From Symsagittifera roscoffensis (lineage: Eukaryota; Xenacoelomorpha; Acoela; Convolutidae), in NCBI RefSeq assembly GCF_963678635.1, contig NC_087064.1, positions 15,987,802-16,051,801 of the forward strand: a stretch of DNA of 64,000 bases, in the 5' to 3' direction. Below the pieces are notes generated by a model. The model worked only from the letters and a program-made list of their open reading frames with translations. It was not told the origin of the DNA and did not search any database. Shown here in pieces: positions 1 to 11,385 of this stretch. Every line of letters begins with the position of its first letter. Position 1 is the first letter of the stretch. A program made the translations under genes and the position numbers.

Positions 1-560
1 CTGCGACTTCACGTGCGTTAGTTCATCTCTCAGATTCTCTCGATCCTGGTGAGCTCTCTCGTCAACCTGATCTATTCTCTTAGTCATGTCCCGTCTCAGT
101 TCATCCAGACCATTCATTACGCCAGCGAACATGTCACTTATATCGCCAGTGGCCCCAAATGGCGGGGTTAGTCCCAAAGAAGATAGCTGTAGCCTGGTGC
201 TTGATGACGCACCGCCTTTTTGCTTGCTCATCGACGTCATCAATCTGTCGAACGTTGATGACGCTCCCATCGTTATCCCATCTGACATGGACCTGGTCGG
301 CGAGGCGGACGACGCCTTCCTGCTCATGTCGTTCCTTGGGCACGGTGTGAAGTTCACATCCGGACGGGTTATCTCCGGGTAGTCATAACTGGAAGATAAA
401 CCTTCAGTTCGTAGTGATGCCATGCGCTCATCGTACAAAGACTTCCAGCTCTTCTTGGCCTTCGAACCTAGTTGTTCTTCACTCGGGCTTATACTCGACA
501 TCATCGCGTTGTTGCTCTGCTTGGCCAGGGATGAGTGGGTATTAGCTGAAAGTAAATTTT
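1..560 (-). pseudogene. gag: Gag N-terminal fragment (Giant-0), runs off left edge
   Basis: The minus strand encodes a protein closely matching residues ~1-150 of the Gag at 25006-27882, including the Ser-rich stretch and the start of the coiled coil. It leaves the window at base 1. Upstream it continues in frame through the region matching the end of the separate Giant-1 N-terminal ORF (27886-28473): where Giant-1 has TAG this copy has GAG, so the two parts are joined here. A 2-base difference near 590 puts this frame out of register with the RING/B-box frame further upstream. It is a second copy of the Giant-1 family; whether the rest is intact cannot be seen. Confidence 0.8.
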
Positions 561-1350
561 CTCTCCTCCACGTATGACTCTTGGTCTCCGATTTCCCGAC
601 ATTCCCTTGAATAACACTTCCTCTCGCGGCTCGACCTCGGAACGCTCCGAGGTCTCCTCCGTCTTCTCAACTTCCTCCAGAATTGTGGTGTCAATTTCTG
701 AACCCGATCCTTTGGCGAACGCCCGAATTTTAGCTTCATTTGTTCGGATGCTTTCAAACTTCTCAATTTCTCTCTCGAGAATTAGTTTCCTGTCTTCGTA
801 AGATTGAATCATGTTCTCAATAGAACTGATTTGTTTTTGAACGGTATCAACTCGCTTCGACATGTAATCCATGAACGATTCCTTCTGAGAGCCAATTTCT
901 TTCAGCTTGTTGGAAACAGAATTTTGCAAATAGCTTTTGTAGCTCTTCATTGCATGTCCGCCATGCTGATTCTCGAAACAAGTTTGGCATATTTTTTCGG
1001 AACATTGGACACACCAAAACAGGACCGGAGCTGTTGGATGGCACGGACAACGCGAAAAATTACAAAGTTTGGGAGTTTTGATACTTGGTTTCGACCCAGA
1101 CTGCTGCAGAAATTCTCTTATTCCGAAAAGAGGCTTTAGGCTGGCAACATCCAGGTAATGCACATCATTGCACAAGGCGCATTTGAGCGCACCACTGGAT
1201 TGCTTTAACATCAACACGCAGTTTTTGTGCGGTCCACAATAAGAAAGCCGGTAAGGGGCGGGGATCATCTAATTCTTCCGCACAAATAGAACACTCTGGC
1301 GATAAATTCATAGTACCTGAAATATTGACTTGCAGATTGAAAAGCAACAA
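501..1350 (-). pseudogene. RING/B-box/coiled-coil (TRIM-like) frame joined to gag
   Basis: The frame starting near 1308 opens with a RING-like C-x2-C (CSIC). After a one-base frame change near 1260 (inside a C/G run) it continues with CGPHKNC and a closing C-x2-C (CALC). A B-box follows: C-x2-H, C-x2-C, C-x2-C, H-x2-H over about 35 residues (1020-1090). Then comes a long charged coiled coil (about 720-960). This is the RING, B-box, coiled-coil order of TRIM/RBCC ubiquitin ligases. From about 680 downward the protein becomes nearly identical to the acidic ...ERSEVEPREEVLF stretch of the Giant-1 Gag N-terminal ORF, then shifts frame relative to gag. The sequence shows the domains and the junction. 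Whether this is a captured domain, an exon or a chance insertion is inference. Both frameshifts suggest it is broken. Confidence 0.7.
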
Positions 1351-1958
1351 AATGGAACGCTACTCATTGCATAGTTTATTGATTGTATTTACGAACGAAT
1401 ACCTTCGTGTTGTTTTTGCTGTCCATCTCTATTGACTTGAAGATCGAGATTTTTGCACACAGGTGATACTAAGCCCTGGTTACCTAGCAGTATTTGGTCA
1501 GCCGCGTATTCAGACTGGTTAGTAAGCAGACAAATAATGATTTAACCAATCAGAATCGAGACAGGGAAGACAATATTAAATAATAATTATTTAATTCATA
1601 AGTTTGCTTTCTCATCTCGATTCTGATTGGTTAATACAGCTTACTGACTAGTCTGAATAAACGGTTGTCTAAATACAGACCGCATTACCTAAGCCTTGTA
1701 CCATTTAAAAGTAATCAGAAGGTCAAGAGTATCATGTTACCGAGACTACAATCAGAAGTCCCTTCATCACGTATTCCAGTTAAAACCCCTGAAGTTTTCT
1801 AGATATGGAAGTGATAATAAGTGTTGATGTCCTTGCAATTAAACTCGATACGTGTTACGTTTCTTCAATAAGAACACGCAACTCGACACGAGAAATGTAA
1901 TATATAAATACAATTGTGTTACGAAAAGTTTGGTCGAAAGTTGTTTTGTAATTGATTG
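1351..1958. other. AT-rich spacer without a gene
   Basis: No coding stretch was recognised. The only structure seen is the foldback element at 1490-1677. The rest is AT-rich, unassigned sequence between the TRIM/gag relic and the LTR remnant of Giant-3. Confidence 0.6.
1490..1677. repeat. MITE-like foldback element
   Basis: Two imperfect inverted arms of about 65-70 bases (roughly 1490-1561 and 1610-1677) flank a short AT-rich centre. The arms share blocks such as ATTCAGACTGGTTAGTAAGC and AACCAATCAGAATCGAGA, the latter also in reverse complement. There is no coding capacity. This fits a non-autonomous DNA transposon; the exact ends and target duplication were not resolved. Confidence 0.55.
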
Positions 1959-2180
1959 TGTAACAGTCGCCTACTTTAGTCACATATGAGGCTAAAGAAA
2001 AATAGGCGCTATAACCATTGGCTCAAGAGTCAGCGTCACTATCTCTTGTGTTTTTATACCTCAAACTGTCGGAGCCAATTCGGTTCACTTGCGACATGAG
2101 ACTAAAACCTTTGTTACAGCTTAAAGGCCACTACTAAAAAAACCCCCACTCTAGAAAATAAGAACTTCCCCATACTTAGA
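1959..2180 (-). repeat. LTR remnant of Giant-3
   Basis: Begins on the plus strand with TGTAACAGTCGCC, which is the reverse complement of the LTR 3' end seen at 45193-45204. It continues with homology to the LTRs at 44320-45204 and 51611-52514, including the stretch around CCATTGGCTCAAGAGTCAG. At about 2180 it passes directly into ORF3 segment f, so the LTR 5' part, the 3' untranslated region and the end of f were deleted. The orientation matches the minus-strand relic Giant-3. Confidence 0.75.
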
Positions 2181-3147
2181 CCCAGACAGAGGCACGGGCA
2201 TTCCCTATTTGTGAGCTTTATACTCGAGAGGTTGCGTTCTCCCGAAGCTTCCAGCAGCGGCTCCAGCTCCATCATCTTTTCGTGTGTCACGTCACACTCC
2301 TCCAGGGCTGGAGTACTGTTCATCGGCTTCCCGATCATGTTCTATCTCTCGAAGTCACTCGTGTTCTCACCTTCCAGACCCAAAAGTTCTTCAACCCAGA
2401 TCACCTTGAAGTTATCTCTTTGTTACCCCGGTACAGTTCCCAGGATCTTTCTCAACAGTCTGTGCGAGTGATGCGACATTCGAGCCAGGCGTACGCACTT
2501 GGGTACCGAGAAGGCTTTGTCGATTAGTACCCTCTGGTTGCATACCTCCACCATTACCATGTGCAATGGATAGTGGCTTCCACACAGGTTGGCCAGGACC
2601 GATCCCGCTAGGGACTTCGCGTTCACTGGCAAACTATAGGCTTCACTCACGGGAAACCCCATTTCCGCCTCAAGACCAATCTTCCACCCTCTGATATGCT
2701 TCTGGGTTATTTGCAACGCCCCAGGCCATGACTCCACGCTCAACGCTGTCACTAAGTGGTGCTCGGACTCCAGCATCTCCAGCGACTGCAAGCTGCACAT
2801 CCTTGAGAAGAACCCCAACGTCGTTGCTACATTTACAGTAGTGTTCGTGTAACACTCAGCCACTAACTGTACTTCACACTTCTCTTTCTCTGTGATATCG
2901 CCGAACCAAGTGGCTAGGTTTTCCTTCTGGAAGGACTGTATTCTGACACATGACCGTCCTTCGAGAGAATGCTCTCCACTTTCACACGTCAGATCGTAGC
3001 AACCAACGGGTTCCATTTTCTTCACTGATTTATCTAGCAAGCTCATTGTTTCTCCCGACTCCTTACTATGGGGTAGGATCAGTTTGTGTAGCACATTCAG
3101 AGTTCCCAATTCTTCATCCTTCGTTGGTGACGGTCTCACTCGCTCCG
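2181..3147 (-). pseudogene. ORF3 segment f of Giant-3, part downstream of the Giant-1 insertion
   Basis: Open from 3147 to 2423 and, after a frame change, from about 2420 to 2181. It matches the middle of segment f of Giant-2 (52943-55276) at high identity, including the conserved VPKCVRLAR block. The Cys/His cluster is present, but one Cys is Leu. The beginning of f lies 28 kb away at 31550 onward. Removing 3148-31549 and one copy of a shared CCG aligns this site base for base with the uninterrupted Giant-2 copy. It is a relic cut by Giant-1 and joined at 2180 to a truncated LTR. Confidence 0.85.
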
Positions 3148-3149
3148 TG
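3145..3149. repeat. Target-site duplication of Giant-1 (left; partner 31550-31554)
   Basis: CCGTG occurs here and immediately after the right LTR. If the LTR ends are the canonical TG...CA, only CCG (3 bp) is unambiguously duplicated, because the next two bases here can also be read as the LTR end. The rejoined flanks match the uninterrupted gene. Confidence 0.65.
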
Positions 3150-4036
3150 TAACATTCGCCCAAATACTACACAGCGACGGAGCGTAGAAAAAGTACCTAT
3201 TAACGACTGGCAGGCGTCAGTTACCTTAATTCTACTCGTTTATCGTCGTCTCGACCTTGCCAGTTGATTTTCTTGTCTGCTCAGGGCTAAGTAAAAAGTT
3301 ACTATTTTTAGGCCATCAGTCAAACGACTTTTGATCAATTTTCGTTTACATGCGAACACAACCACATAGCTGGGTCTCGGATTCTCAGACTACGTAATTG
3401 CTATTAAAAACACGGCTCGAATACCCTATTTTAATATGTTTTTGGTGATAGTTCTATATTAAATCCATTGGAGATGGATTGACCCTTTCCTCTTCCTAGC
3501 TACTCATATTTTAAAGTATCAAATCATACCGGTGTCAATTCAAAGTTCTCTGGCATCAGAGTAGCTAAAAAGTTTAGTTTAGTACAGTCTTTCACCATAT
3601 ATCAGTCTCTGGGGGACCGAGCCTCCACTTGCGTGTTTTCCTCGAGATAACGTCGTTATCACTCCCAATTTGTGGCACGGGAGGGTACTGCTCTCCACCA
3701 CTTCCCCACTGAAGCCTCCTTTCCCACTATCTTCTTCTGCTAAGGGTCTTATCGTGCGTGATCGTCACGATAAGAGGCTTCGTTTTTCTGCGTTAACGTG
3801 CGACTGTTTTTCACTATATTTGCTGTTGCTCTGACTTTTTTTTTATCTTTTTCAGTCAAAATGGCCGTTTTTTGTAATTCTGAGAAATATCCGTCCGACA
3901 ATCGAAATTTTGAAAATTGAAATTTCTAGAATATTTCTACCCTCCTTCGCAGCACTTTTTTTGTCGTTAAGGCCTTTAATCGTTTTTTCGTGTTTTGCCG
4001 GAAGGTTGCGCTGTGCCAGTCTGGCAGAATGTCACA
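3148..4036 (-). repeat. 3' LTR of Giant-1
   Basis: This 889-bp direct repeat of 30668-31549 differs by roughly 40 substitutions and a few small indels (estimated by eye). In element sense it begins TGTGACATTC and ends GAATGTTACA, giving short inverted termini. The U3 side is preceded by the polypurine tract. As the 3' copy it should supply polyadenylation; no certain signal was identified. Confidence 0.88.
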
Positions 4037-4053
4037 TACTCCCCGGACAGTCC
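4037..4053 (-). promoter_or_regulatory. Polypurine tract next to 3' LTR
   Basis: In element sense the sequence TGTCCGGGGAGTA abuts the LTR start. The same motif abuts the LTR of Giant-2 at 52515-52526. Its position matches the plus-strand primer of LTR elements. Confidence 0.6.
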
Positions 4054-4800
4054 CATCAATGTCCCTGTTGATCGCATAACACCGGGTTATCGTCAAGTAG
4101 TGATCCAGTACTCTATAATCAACCTTACAAATCGCATTAGAAAATGAAATTTATCTACTCCACCTCAACTCACTACGTTTCACAAATGGCATCATACTAC
4201 ATCTCACTGCCTTTCAACATTTTCACAAAATTTGCACCATGAGGAGTGTCCTAGATAAAATTCCTTTTCTGACTACTCATCTTGCCGTAAAACTTCTTTT
4301 TGCTTTTGCTGATTAAAAGTTGGGACGTGGCACAACAACGCACCCGTTAAAATTAATTTAATGTCACTCACCAAGTATAATCAGTTATTTATGCGGTCCT
4401 CTTTGATATTAAAACTAAGAAACTCTGTGGCTAGGAAAGTTATCGAGTTACTCACCCTCTTCGAGCGAGCTTACCCAAACTTACCAGGTCGCCACACAGT
4501 GAACACGTGTCTCACACAGATTAAACACATCAGTCGGGTTTAAATAGGTAAATATACTCACCTATGTTCTCTATTTATACATAAGTAGCACAACTAAAAT
4601 TTTCTTTCAACAATTTCAACAATTGCAACAATTTTCAAAGTCTGGTCTGACCAAACTAAATCAAGACAAAAAGTTTAACAGTTTCAAAAATCAAACTTGG
4701 TTGATTGGTTTAAGCTTTAACACACAAAGACAATCAAGTTTTTTCTCCTTCTCTTCTTTTCTTGCTCACGTCTTCACTTGTCCTCTTCGTTCCATCATCT
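4054..4800. other. 3' noncoding region of Giant-1
   Basis: AT-rich sequence between the end of ORF3 and the polypurine tract. It contains short reiterations of CAACAATTT near 4608-4640. No gene was seen. Confidence 0.55.
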
Positions 4801-5802
4801 TCATTCCATTGCTTCCCCATCCTGATCTTCAGCTTCGCTGTCTTCTAGGACTTTCTCCAGCATGTCCATGGAGTTGCGGGCCGTGCCCCAACTCTCCTGT
4901 TCCAACAGCCTCGGTTTGCAACATGGTAGCAGGTCCACATTCACCTTTTGCTCCCGGTTCCTGCAAAAGCTGTTGTGAAGACATAGGCTCACATTTCTTT
5001 CTAGGTCAGCTCTTAAGACCTCTTTCTTCTCATCTTCAGTTACACAAGGCGCTCCAGCTACTCGCTTCACCGCCGTGGTGACCGCGTTTCTGTGCGTCAG
5101 GAATGCTCTCTTATAGGCTCCCGGTCCTATATCTAGCTGGAAAGATTGATAGGCTTCCGTGTTCCTCGACATATGACGCCTCGCGCGTTCATACATCCAC
5201 GATGTCATCACTGCTTGGAACCAAGGCATCAATCTTTGCCTTGACCATATTCTTTCAATGGTTTTGGATATTCTCAGAACCTTGCAGGTGGTCCTGAAAA
5301 GATCCAATTCACGACTCATCTTCACGTTGCTCAGCTGCTCAGGAGTCGGCACGGCCGTCTCCTGTTCACTTGTGTCTGCGTTAGCCTCCAACCATCTCAC
5401 CGCCAGCATGGCACTAACCACCACGATAGACACTTGTTGACTTTGATCGGGAAACCTTGTGGAATACAACTCCTCCACGTCCCACACCAACACCAGATTC
5501 CCGCGTTTGGGGTACCACAACGTCTGCGCCAGGCAGTGGCAAGGATGCTCCTCATGGGTCATTAGTATGTTCCTTCGGGTCCGATACTCTGAGGCTCCCA
5601 GCAACGGTTCCACTTCCATCGTTATTCTATGCATATCGTCCTTTTCTTCTATGGTGGGGAATTCAGTGGGTAGCGCTCCACTCGCTTTCTGCTTCTGGAA
5701 CTCACTCACATTACCCTCGTTCAATCTCATGAACTCTTCACCCACCACGTCTTGCAACTCGCCCTCAGATCTCTTCGGGACGGCCCGAATGATCTCCGCC
5801 AA
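4801..5802 (-). pseudogene. ORF3 segment f, C-terminal half (Giant-1)
   Basis: Open for 333 codons and ends the giant ORF3. It matches the C-terminal half of segment f of Giant-2 (52943-55276) at moderate identity, with conserved landmarks EPLLGAS, PCHCLAQT, a WYP..NL.LVWD block, LTHRNA and an acidic tail. No enzyme signature was recognised. It is separated from the previous piece by a stop within a few codons, so the piece probably belongs to the same ancestral frame. Function unknown. Confidence 0.75.
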
Positions 5803-5806
5803 TAAA

Positions 5807-6846
5807 TCATACGACCCCCTCCGACATTCTGGCCAACCTCACGCACTTTGGCACAGAGAAGAGTTGGTCGACCAACACCTGCTGTGTCCTCGCATCCATC
5901 ACCACCATGTGTGTAGGATACCTACTATTGCAATATGGCGCGGAGCTTGAACCCACCAGATGTTTTGAACCAGTAGGTTTATGATAGGCTTCACTATCCT
6001 TCAGATTCATTTCGTTCTCCAGAGCTTCTCGCCAGCCTCCGATCTTCTGCTCTGTCTGCAATGCTCCAGGGAATACTTCCACGCTGAGGGACGTCACTAG
6101 CTCATGGGCACACTCCAGGCGTTCCAGTGATTCTATCGAGCTCGTCATGCTGCAAAATCTCAAGGCAGTGATCAAGTTTACTTCCGTTACTCCATGACAG
6201 TCCGCGATCAACTCCATTCCACTCTTATCTGACATGCTCAACCTCCCATACAGTTGTGCCAGTTGGCGATGCTGCTCGCTCAGCGTAATCATGCAACGTT
6301 CCGAGTTGCACACATGTCCGTCCATTCCACTATTGTGAGCTAGACAGGTGCCCTGTCTCAGCCAGTCACTCGATGGACTTCCTTCGGATGGTTCCGTGGA
6401 TGGGTTGTTCTTCTGCTTCGTTACTCTTATGGCCAACAGATGGTGTATCAAGGCCAGATTGTGTAGACTCGCGTCATCATCCAAGTCCACCGCAATATCT
6501 GCCGTCATATCCCAGATTAAACCGGCGTTTGCATGTGGACACCAAGAAGGCTTCATGAGTTCCCACATGGTTACTAAGCTGGTTTTCAAGGGACCGTCAC
6601 AAGAACCACAATCAAAACTCACTTGCCCCTTCAGCTCGGGAACCGAGGGTTCGACCACTCGTTCTTCCAATACAATTCCCAGCTGGGTCGTTCCACCATC
6701 AACATGTCAGTTTCCCTGACTCGCTCTACCCAGAAATCAAGTACTATGACTTGCTCATAGTCGAAAAACGCTTCCCTGGCCTCCTCATTCACGAAGGGAT
6801 TATATGCCATCCCCGGTATGCCAGACACATATTGGAACGACTTCAA
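5807..6846 (-). pseudogene. ORF3 segment f, N-terminal half (Giant-1)
   Basis: Two overlapping frames (6631-6846 and 5807-6670) form one homologous stretch. The second carries a Cys/His cluster C-x9-H-x-C-x4-C with the same spacing as Giant-2 f residues 250-267, although the surrounding sequence has diverged strongly. It also shares PSWCPHA and VPKCVRLAR. The cluster could bind zinc (inference). One frameshift near 6650 separates the two frames. Confidence 0.72.
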
Positions 6847-6891
6847 CTTCCCTAATATTGTATAGTCTTTCTTTCCCCTGACTGCTTCAAT

Positions 6892-7352
6892 TCATTCCCG
6901 GCTCACTTTCAACTCTTTGTTGGAATACCTTCTCACTTCTTCCAACCTGCGGTAGCTCTCCATATCGTTCGACTCCTTGTTTGGTATGGCCAGCGGCATG
7001 TCCTGATATAGCTCCAGGAGTGCTTTCAGGAAGTTTCGCTCACCATCAACTCCCCCTTGCCGAATGGTTTTTATGCATTTCCCAATAAAGGAGTGGGGAT
7101 ACGATCCACCACGAACCTTACGAAGCAAAGGGCATCCTTACTACTAGCCCAGGCTATCGCAGAATCGTCTCTAGAAATCAACATTCGCAGGGCTTCCATC
7201 AATTCCAGTTCCTGTTCCTTTGATTTCGAGTCGTTGTTGGCTTCATATTCCGCCTTCTTAATTCCCATCAAACACCAGGCCAATCGTACCTGCAAGTCAG
7301 TTCTGATACATGGATAAGCTAGGTATCCTGCCACGGTCGCCGGCGCATGCAT
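6892..7352 (-). pseudogene. ORF3 e/f boundary (Giant-1)
   Basis: Frames 7071-7352 and 6892-7128 overlap and together match the Giant-4 stretch at 42189-42671. Shared features are a QL-rich helix-like segment, then a DA.CF.R.I motif, then a charged YNKK-type end. It is frame-broken and the function is unknown. Confidence 0.6.
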
Positions 7353-7472
7353 CGACTCGTCAAAGTATCTTTGGAGGGCCGCCCTCCAAGAGATCTCTAG
7401 CAGTTTTTCCAGGCCGATTTCGCTTCGTTTGCCTCCGAGGACATCACCGTGCCGTATTCTTTCCTGTTCAAG

Positions 7473-8403
7473 TTAGAGTTCTCCGTCAGCTCCTTCAGAT
7501 ACTCCTGCATGGCTTGCTTCTCGTTCCAAGCCACCAAGTGCCCTCGCCTTCAGCATCTCCACATAACCCCCTGCCGGATCCCCCACGTGGACTGAGTCTG
7601 GCACAGTAATTCGACTATACTCGACCACGTCGAGTTGTTCCTCCAGCTTCATCCGGGCCACGTTGGTTCGCGAGGGCTTGTAATCATCAAGTCCTGCAGA
7701 TCCAAACTGACTGATGACCTCCCTTTCCAGCTTAATATCCGCCAGAGTCCGTGCATTTTTCTTTGACCTCGTGGCCGTTGTGTTCAAACCTGCCAATAGC
7801 ATAGGGGGTATCAGGTTCTCTTTTTCTCCCCCGGCCAGCATCGCACCATCTCCTTGCCCACTTTCGCCTGAACGAGCTACTCCTGCCAAGGAGGCCACCA
7901 CTGTGCTGGCTTTTGACTTCACCACTTTCTGGCTAACGGCTCGGCTTCCTGTCTTTCCCTTCAACCGCTTCAGCCCTTTTTTGGCTCGTCTGACGGGTAA
8001 CTTTCTCGTGATCTGCTGATCATCGGCACTGTCCTCTGTAACTGACTCGGTCAGAACATCAGACTCTACGGAGTTCATTATTTTCTCTAGAACCTCGCGC
8101 ATGATGGGTTGGTTTAACCCCACCTTCATTACGGACTGCGTCCATGAAGGTCACTCGGTTCCAGGTTACTCCCGTCTCATGTTCAAGTTCACTCTGGTAT
8201 CTCTCCCCTTCCTCTTCCGGTAGCGTACTCAGGAAGGATACCCTCATATTCTCCTCAATCTTCCTCCTCCTTGGTGACTCATGGATCAGTTTCTGTAGGT
8301 TCCTCCTCCGGTAGTCCATTGCCAGGCTTATTGGGTCCACTGGGGATAAACTGGCCGGCGCCTCCTTTGTAGGGGACATGAAAGACGATGGTGTCATCCG
8401 CAA
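7473..8403 (-). pseudogene. ORF3 segment e (Giant-1)
   Basis: Frames 8059-8403 and 7473-8129 overlap. The region has the composition of segment e elsewhere: acidic and Ser-rich parts, then a Lys/Arg-rich basic patch, then helical charged sequence. It shares only weak similarity with e of Giant-2 (55401-56972), so assignment rests mainly on position between d and f. Function unknown. Confidence 0.55.
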
Positions 8404-8496
8404 TAGTTTCCCATCGACTTCCCCGTCGTCGTCTTCACTAAACTAGTATTCCAGCAAGTCTGTCTCCAACGCTCCTAAGTCCTCTCCACACGACTT

Positions 8497-9843
8497 CTAT
8501 CCCTTTCCCTCCATGTGATCATCGTCCTGATCCATCAGCTCGTCGTCCTGTCGCATATCTATGCCTGAATCCGGCCGCGCCGGTACGGTCAGGTCCCCTG
8601 CGTTATAGAACAACTCCTCGTCCACTAGAAATTCTACCGACTCCTCGCCATGTGGCGCCAGATCATCCACAGTTATGTACGTGCCTCCTGTGCACTCTTT
8701 TGCCACTTCCAGGATTACTACCTTCACCTCTCCTGACCACTGCAACCTTGACAGATCATCTGCTGGTGCATACACATCATTCCACACCTCAGCCGAGACC
8801 TCTGGTCTCCTGAAAGGGGGTGCCTTGATTTTCTTTCGGCTCCAGGCATCGGGCAATGTGAAGTCGAACGTGTGCATGGCCGCAGCGTTCCAGCTGATGA
8901 AGCGCGGCTCCATCCCTCCACTCCATTTCAGCATTCTTTCTTCTGTATCACGAGCCGCTCCAATGCGAGGGGCAATGGCAGGAGATGTGACTCCCAACAA
9001 CATCCTCCTTATCGGTGGGTATCGAGGGCATTGGTCCGGCAGCGGCCTGGACCCGGAAAGCCACGCTTGCTGGTTCTCTTTCACGTGTGCGTAGGCCTCT
9101 GGCCAAAGTGGGAACCTCATCGCCTCTCCTGAATCCTTCACCACTGGTCGCAGATTCCAAAGCTTCGGATTGAACTGGACATGGGAAAGGTCCTCGCGGC
9201 CCATTCGGCACTTAAAATTGTCGTTGATTTCCATCAACACCCAACCCGGCTCTGCTATTCTTCCGAATAGCCTATCGTCGCTGGCTAACCCTCTCAGCTC
9301 CTTCTGTTCCACCCAATTCAGCTCGGAGCAATCCACTACCGAAACTAGGTTGACATACAACACCGAGTTCCTGTATGCCTTTACTTGTACGTCGGGGAAC
9401 GCAAATGACATCACGGGTCCATACACCACCGTGACGAACTCCCGTAGTCCATGAATCAGAGCCAGCGGATCGATCCGCATCATGACAGCCAGATGTGTCA
9501 GCAAGGGCATGCCACAGTACTGTTTACATTCACCCGCATCCGTCGCCACCTTATCCTCTCCTGTGATACTCCTGTTCTGTTGCATGAGATATTGGAGCAA
9601 GAGGATCCTCCAGTCTTTCATCTTCTTGAGCGAGGCGGTTTCCAACTGCCCGTTGAATTCACGACTCGTTCCCTGAAGTTGTTCTGGGTAGCGCAATAGC
9701 ACGAGCAGATCGCCCAACCGACCATACGTCATAGCGATCAGGGTGAGGAGTCCGTCCAATCTCAGGTCTGCCAGAGCTTGGGTGAAGAGATTCGCAGGTC
9801 CCTTCACGAAATTCTCGTGACCAAATGTCACATACAAGGCCAA
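8497..9843 (-). pseudogene. ORF3 segment d, main part (Giant-1)
   Basis: Open for 448 codons. It aligns along its length with segment d of Giant-2 (56978-58894). Shared landmarks are MPLLTHL, MRIDPL, YGPVMSFAFPD, YRNSV, RMLLGV and a W..A.MHTFD block before the acidic end. No known fold was recognised. A frameshift at 9843-9925 separates it from the first part of d. Confidence 0.75.
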
Positions 9844-9924
9844 TATCAGGCCGATCGACAGTTTCCGGATATCCTTGACAAAGCTCGCGATCAGGTTCCG
9901 GGATGCCCTCGGGTAGCATGTTGA

Positions 9925-10554
9925 CTAGAAGGATGGCGTCCATCCCACTCCCATTCCACCCAAGACAGCGTCTGATTGCTCGTATTGTGCCCTCGTGGCC
10001 AAAATATCAGCTTGGAATTTGTCCAATGACATCGTGTTCACGTCCTGCATCAATTGTAACATCATGCCCCCGGCTAACTCCCTCTCGTTAAACAAACTCT
10101 TCAGATACGCGTGTATCTCCTTGATTACCGCCGGTGCATGCTCGAACGCGTCTTCTCCCAAGGTACACAATCTCGGTGACAAGTACAACCATGCGTTGGT
10201 GTGTGGCTCCGTACGCAAAGCCGATGCCATGAAATCCTCTTCTGCCGATGTCATATTTTTTCTAACCGTCCTCCCCTGCTCATTCTCCGCGAGATCCATT
10301 TGTCTGAACCAGAGATCATCAGCCACCTGTTGTACTAACAAGTGATCGTCATCTACCCCTGGCCTCAATTTCGGCAATCTGGCGAAGTTGGACAGCTCCA
10401 ACACCAGGACTTCATCCAGCACCAACCGAGTTGTGCTACAATCCTTGAATCCCTGTATGGCATTAGAAATGTCAGCCCAAAGGGCAGGAAGCTCGGATCG
10501 AGATGGGTAGTAGTTGTTGGGGTCCACCGTTCTGTTTGGCGCGGGTATTATCAC
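9925..10554 (-). pseudogene. ORF3 segment d, first part (Giant-1)
   Basis: Open for 209 codons, in frame with segment c upstream except for one TGA at 10561-10563. It matches the start of Giant-2 d: APNR, a LR.SEL.A.WADIS block, LVLDEVL.LE.SNFAR, then DDH and LWFR.MD. The in-frame stop and the uninterrupted Giant-4 homologue (37866-39323) indicate that c and d are one protein. Function unknown. Confidence 0.75.
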
Positions 10555-10560
10555 GCTGAA

Positions 10561-11385
10561 TCATCCCTCTGCTATCGTTGCGACCATCGTGTACACAAAC
10601 TGAAGGGGTTCTGGAATTATGCCGTACCCCGGTGAAAATACAAAGATGACCTTCACTACATTCTGAGTGAAGCGTCGTTGTAATGATGATTCTACATCAG
10701 CCATGGCTGAGAGCAATGTCATTATTGCCTCTCCTATGACCTCACTGCTCGGGATCGACCCATCAGTCAGACGGGACAACAACCCTCTGCTCTGCAGGTG
10801 ATCATTCGAGCCTGCAACCACTATCACCTGCGGCTCCATGCTGACTACCTTTCGCACACTTATCATCATGCCTGCTGACTGTCCCCAGTCCAACTTAGGC
10901 GCCGTCAAGAAAATCACATCGGACCAAAAGAGAGAACGGGGCGTGTAGAGGTAATCCGAACTGGCCACTATCAGGTATTTGGCAGCCCTCATATCCAAGG
11001 GATCATAGGCGGCAAACAGGCTGTCACCGACTGGTGCCTTCAGCCCCGCATATCTCTTGTCGTCTCCTTCCACCGAGGTTGCTCGGGCATAGTCTCTTGA
11101 ATATTCACCAGGCGCCTGACCGGGTGGTTTAGCGAACGGCCTGTACATCTTGTGATGCCTGTTGTTATTCTTATTCTCTGCCTGAAACTTGCCCCTCGGA
11201 TCAGGTGGTGTCATTTCTCTGGCTCTCCGACGGACGTCCGTAAGTGATCGGGCATTCAAGGGTCCAAAGGTATTGTCCTGAGGCAATCCATTAAGGTCCA
11301 CGTACCTGAGCGTAGTCGCGGAGCTAAACTGTTCCTGTTCCGCTAACAGCCAATCCACGCCCGGTATTTGATATAATCGCGACAC
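10561..11385 (-). pseudogene. ORF3 segment c, second SGNH-like module (Giant-1)
   Basis: Open for 274 codons. The C-terminal half contains IVASSDY, LFW, and about 60 residues later VVAGSNDHL, then a conserved SPGYG..P..LQFVY end. The beta-strand-plus-GSD then beta-strand-plus-G-x-ND arrangement resembles blocks I and III of SGNH hydrolases, but the order is GSD, not GDS, so catalysis is doubtful. It is conserved in Giant-2 and Giant-4. Confidence 0.65.

Noticed and set aside
3148-4036. Solo LTR at the left end
   Set aside because: Its outer flank joins the outer flank of 31549 as one interrupted gene, so it is the partner of the right LTR, not a solo LTR.
5103-5950. Long plus-strand frames opposite ORF3
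   Set aside because: They are mirror frames of the minus-strand coding sequence. They lack recognisable motifs and are not conserved as proteins between copies.
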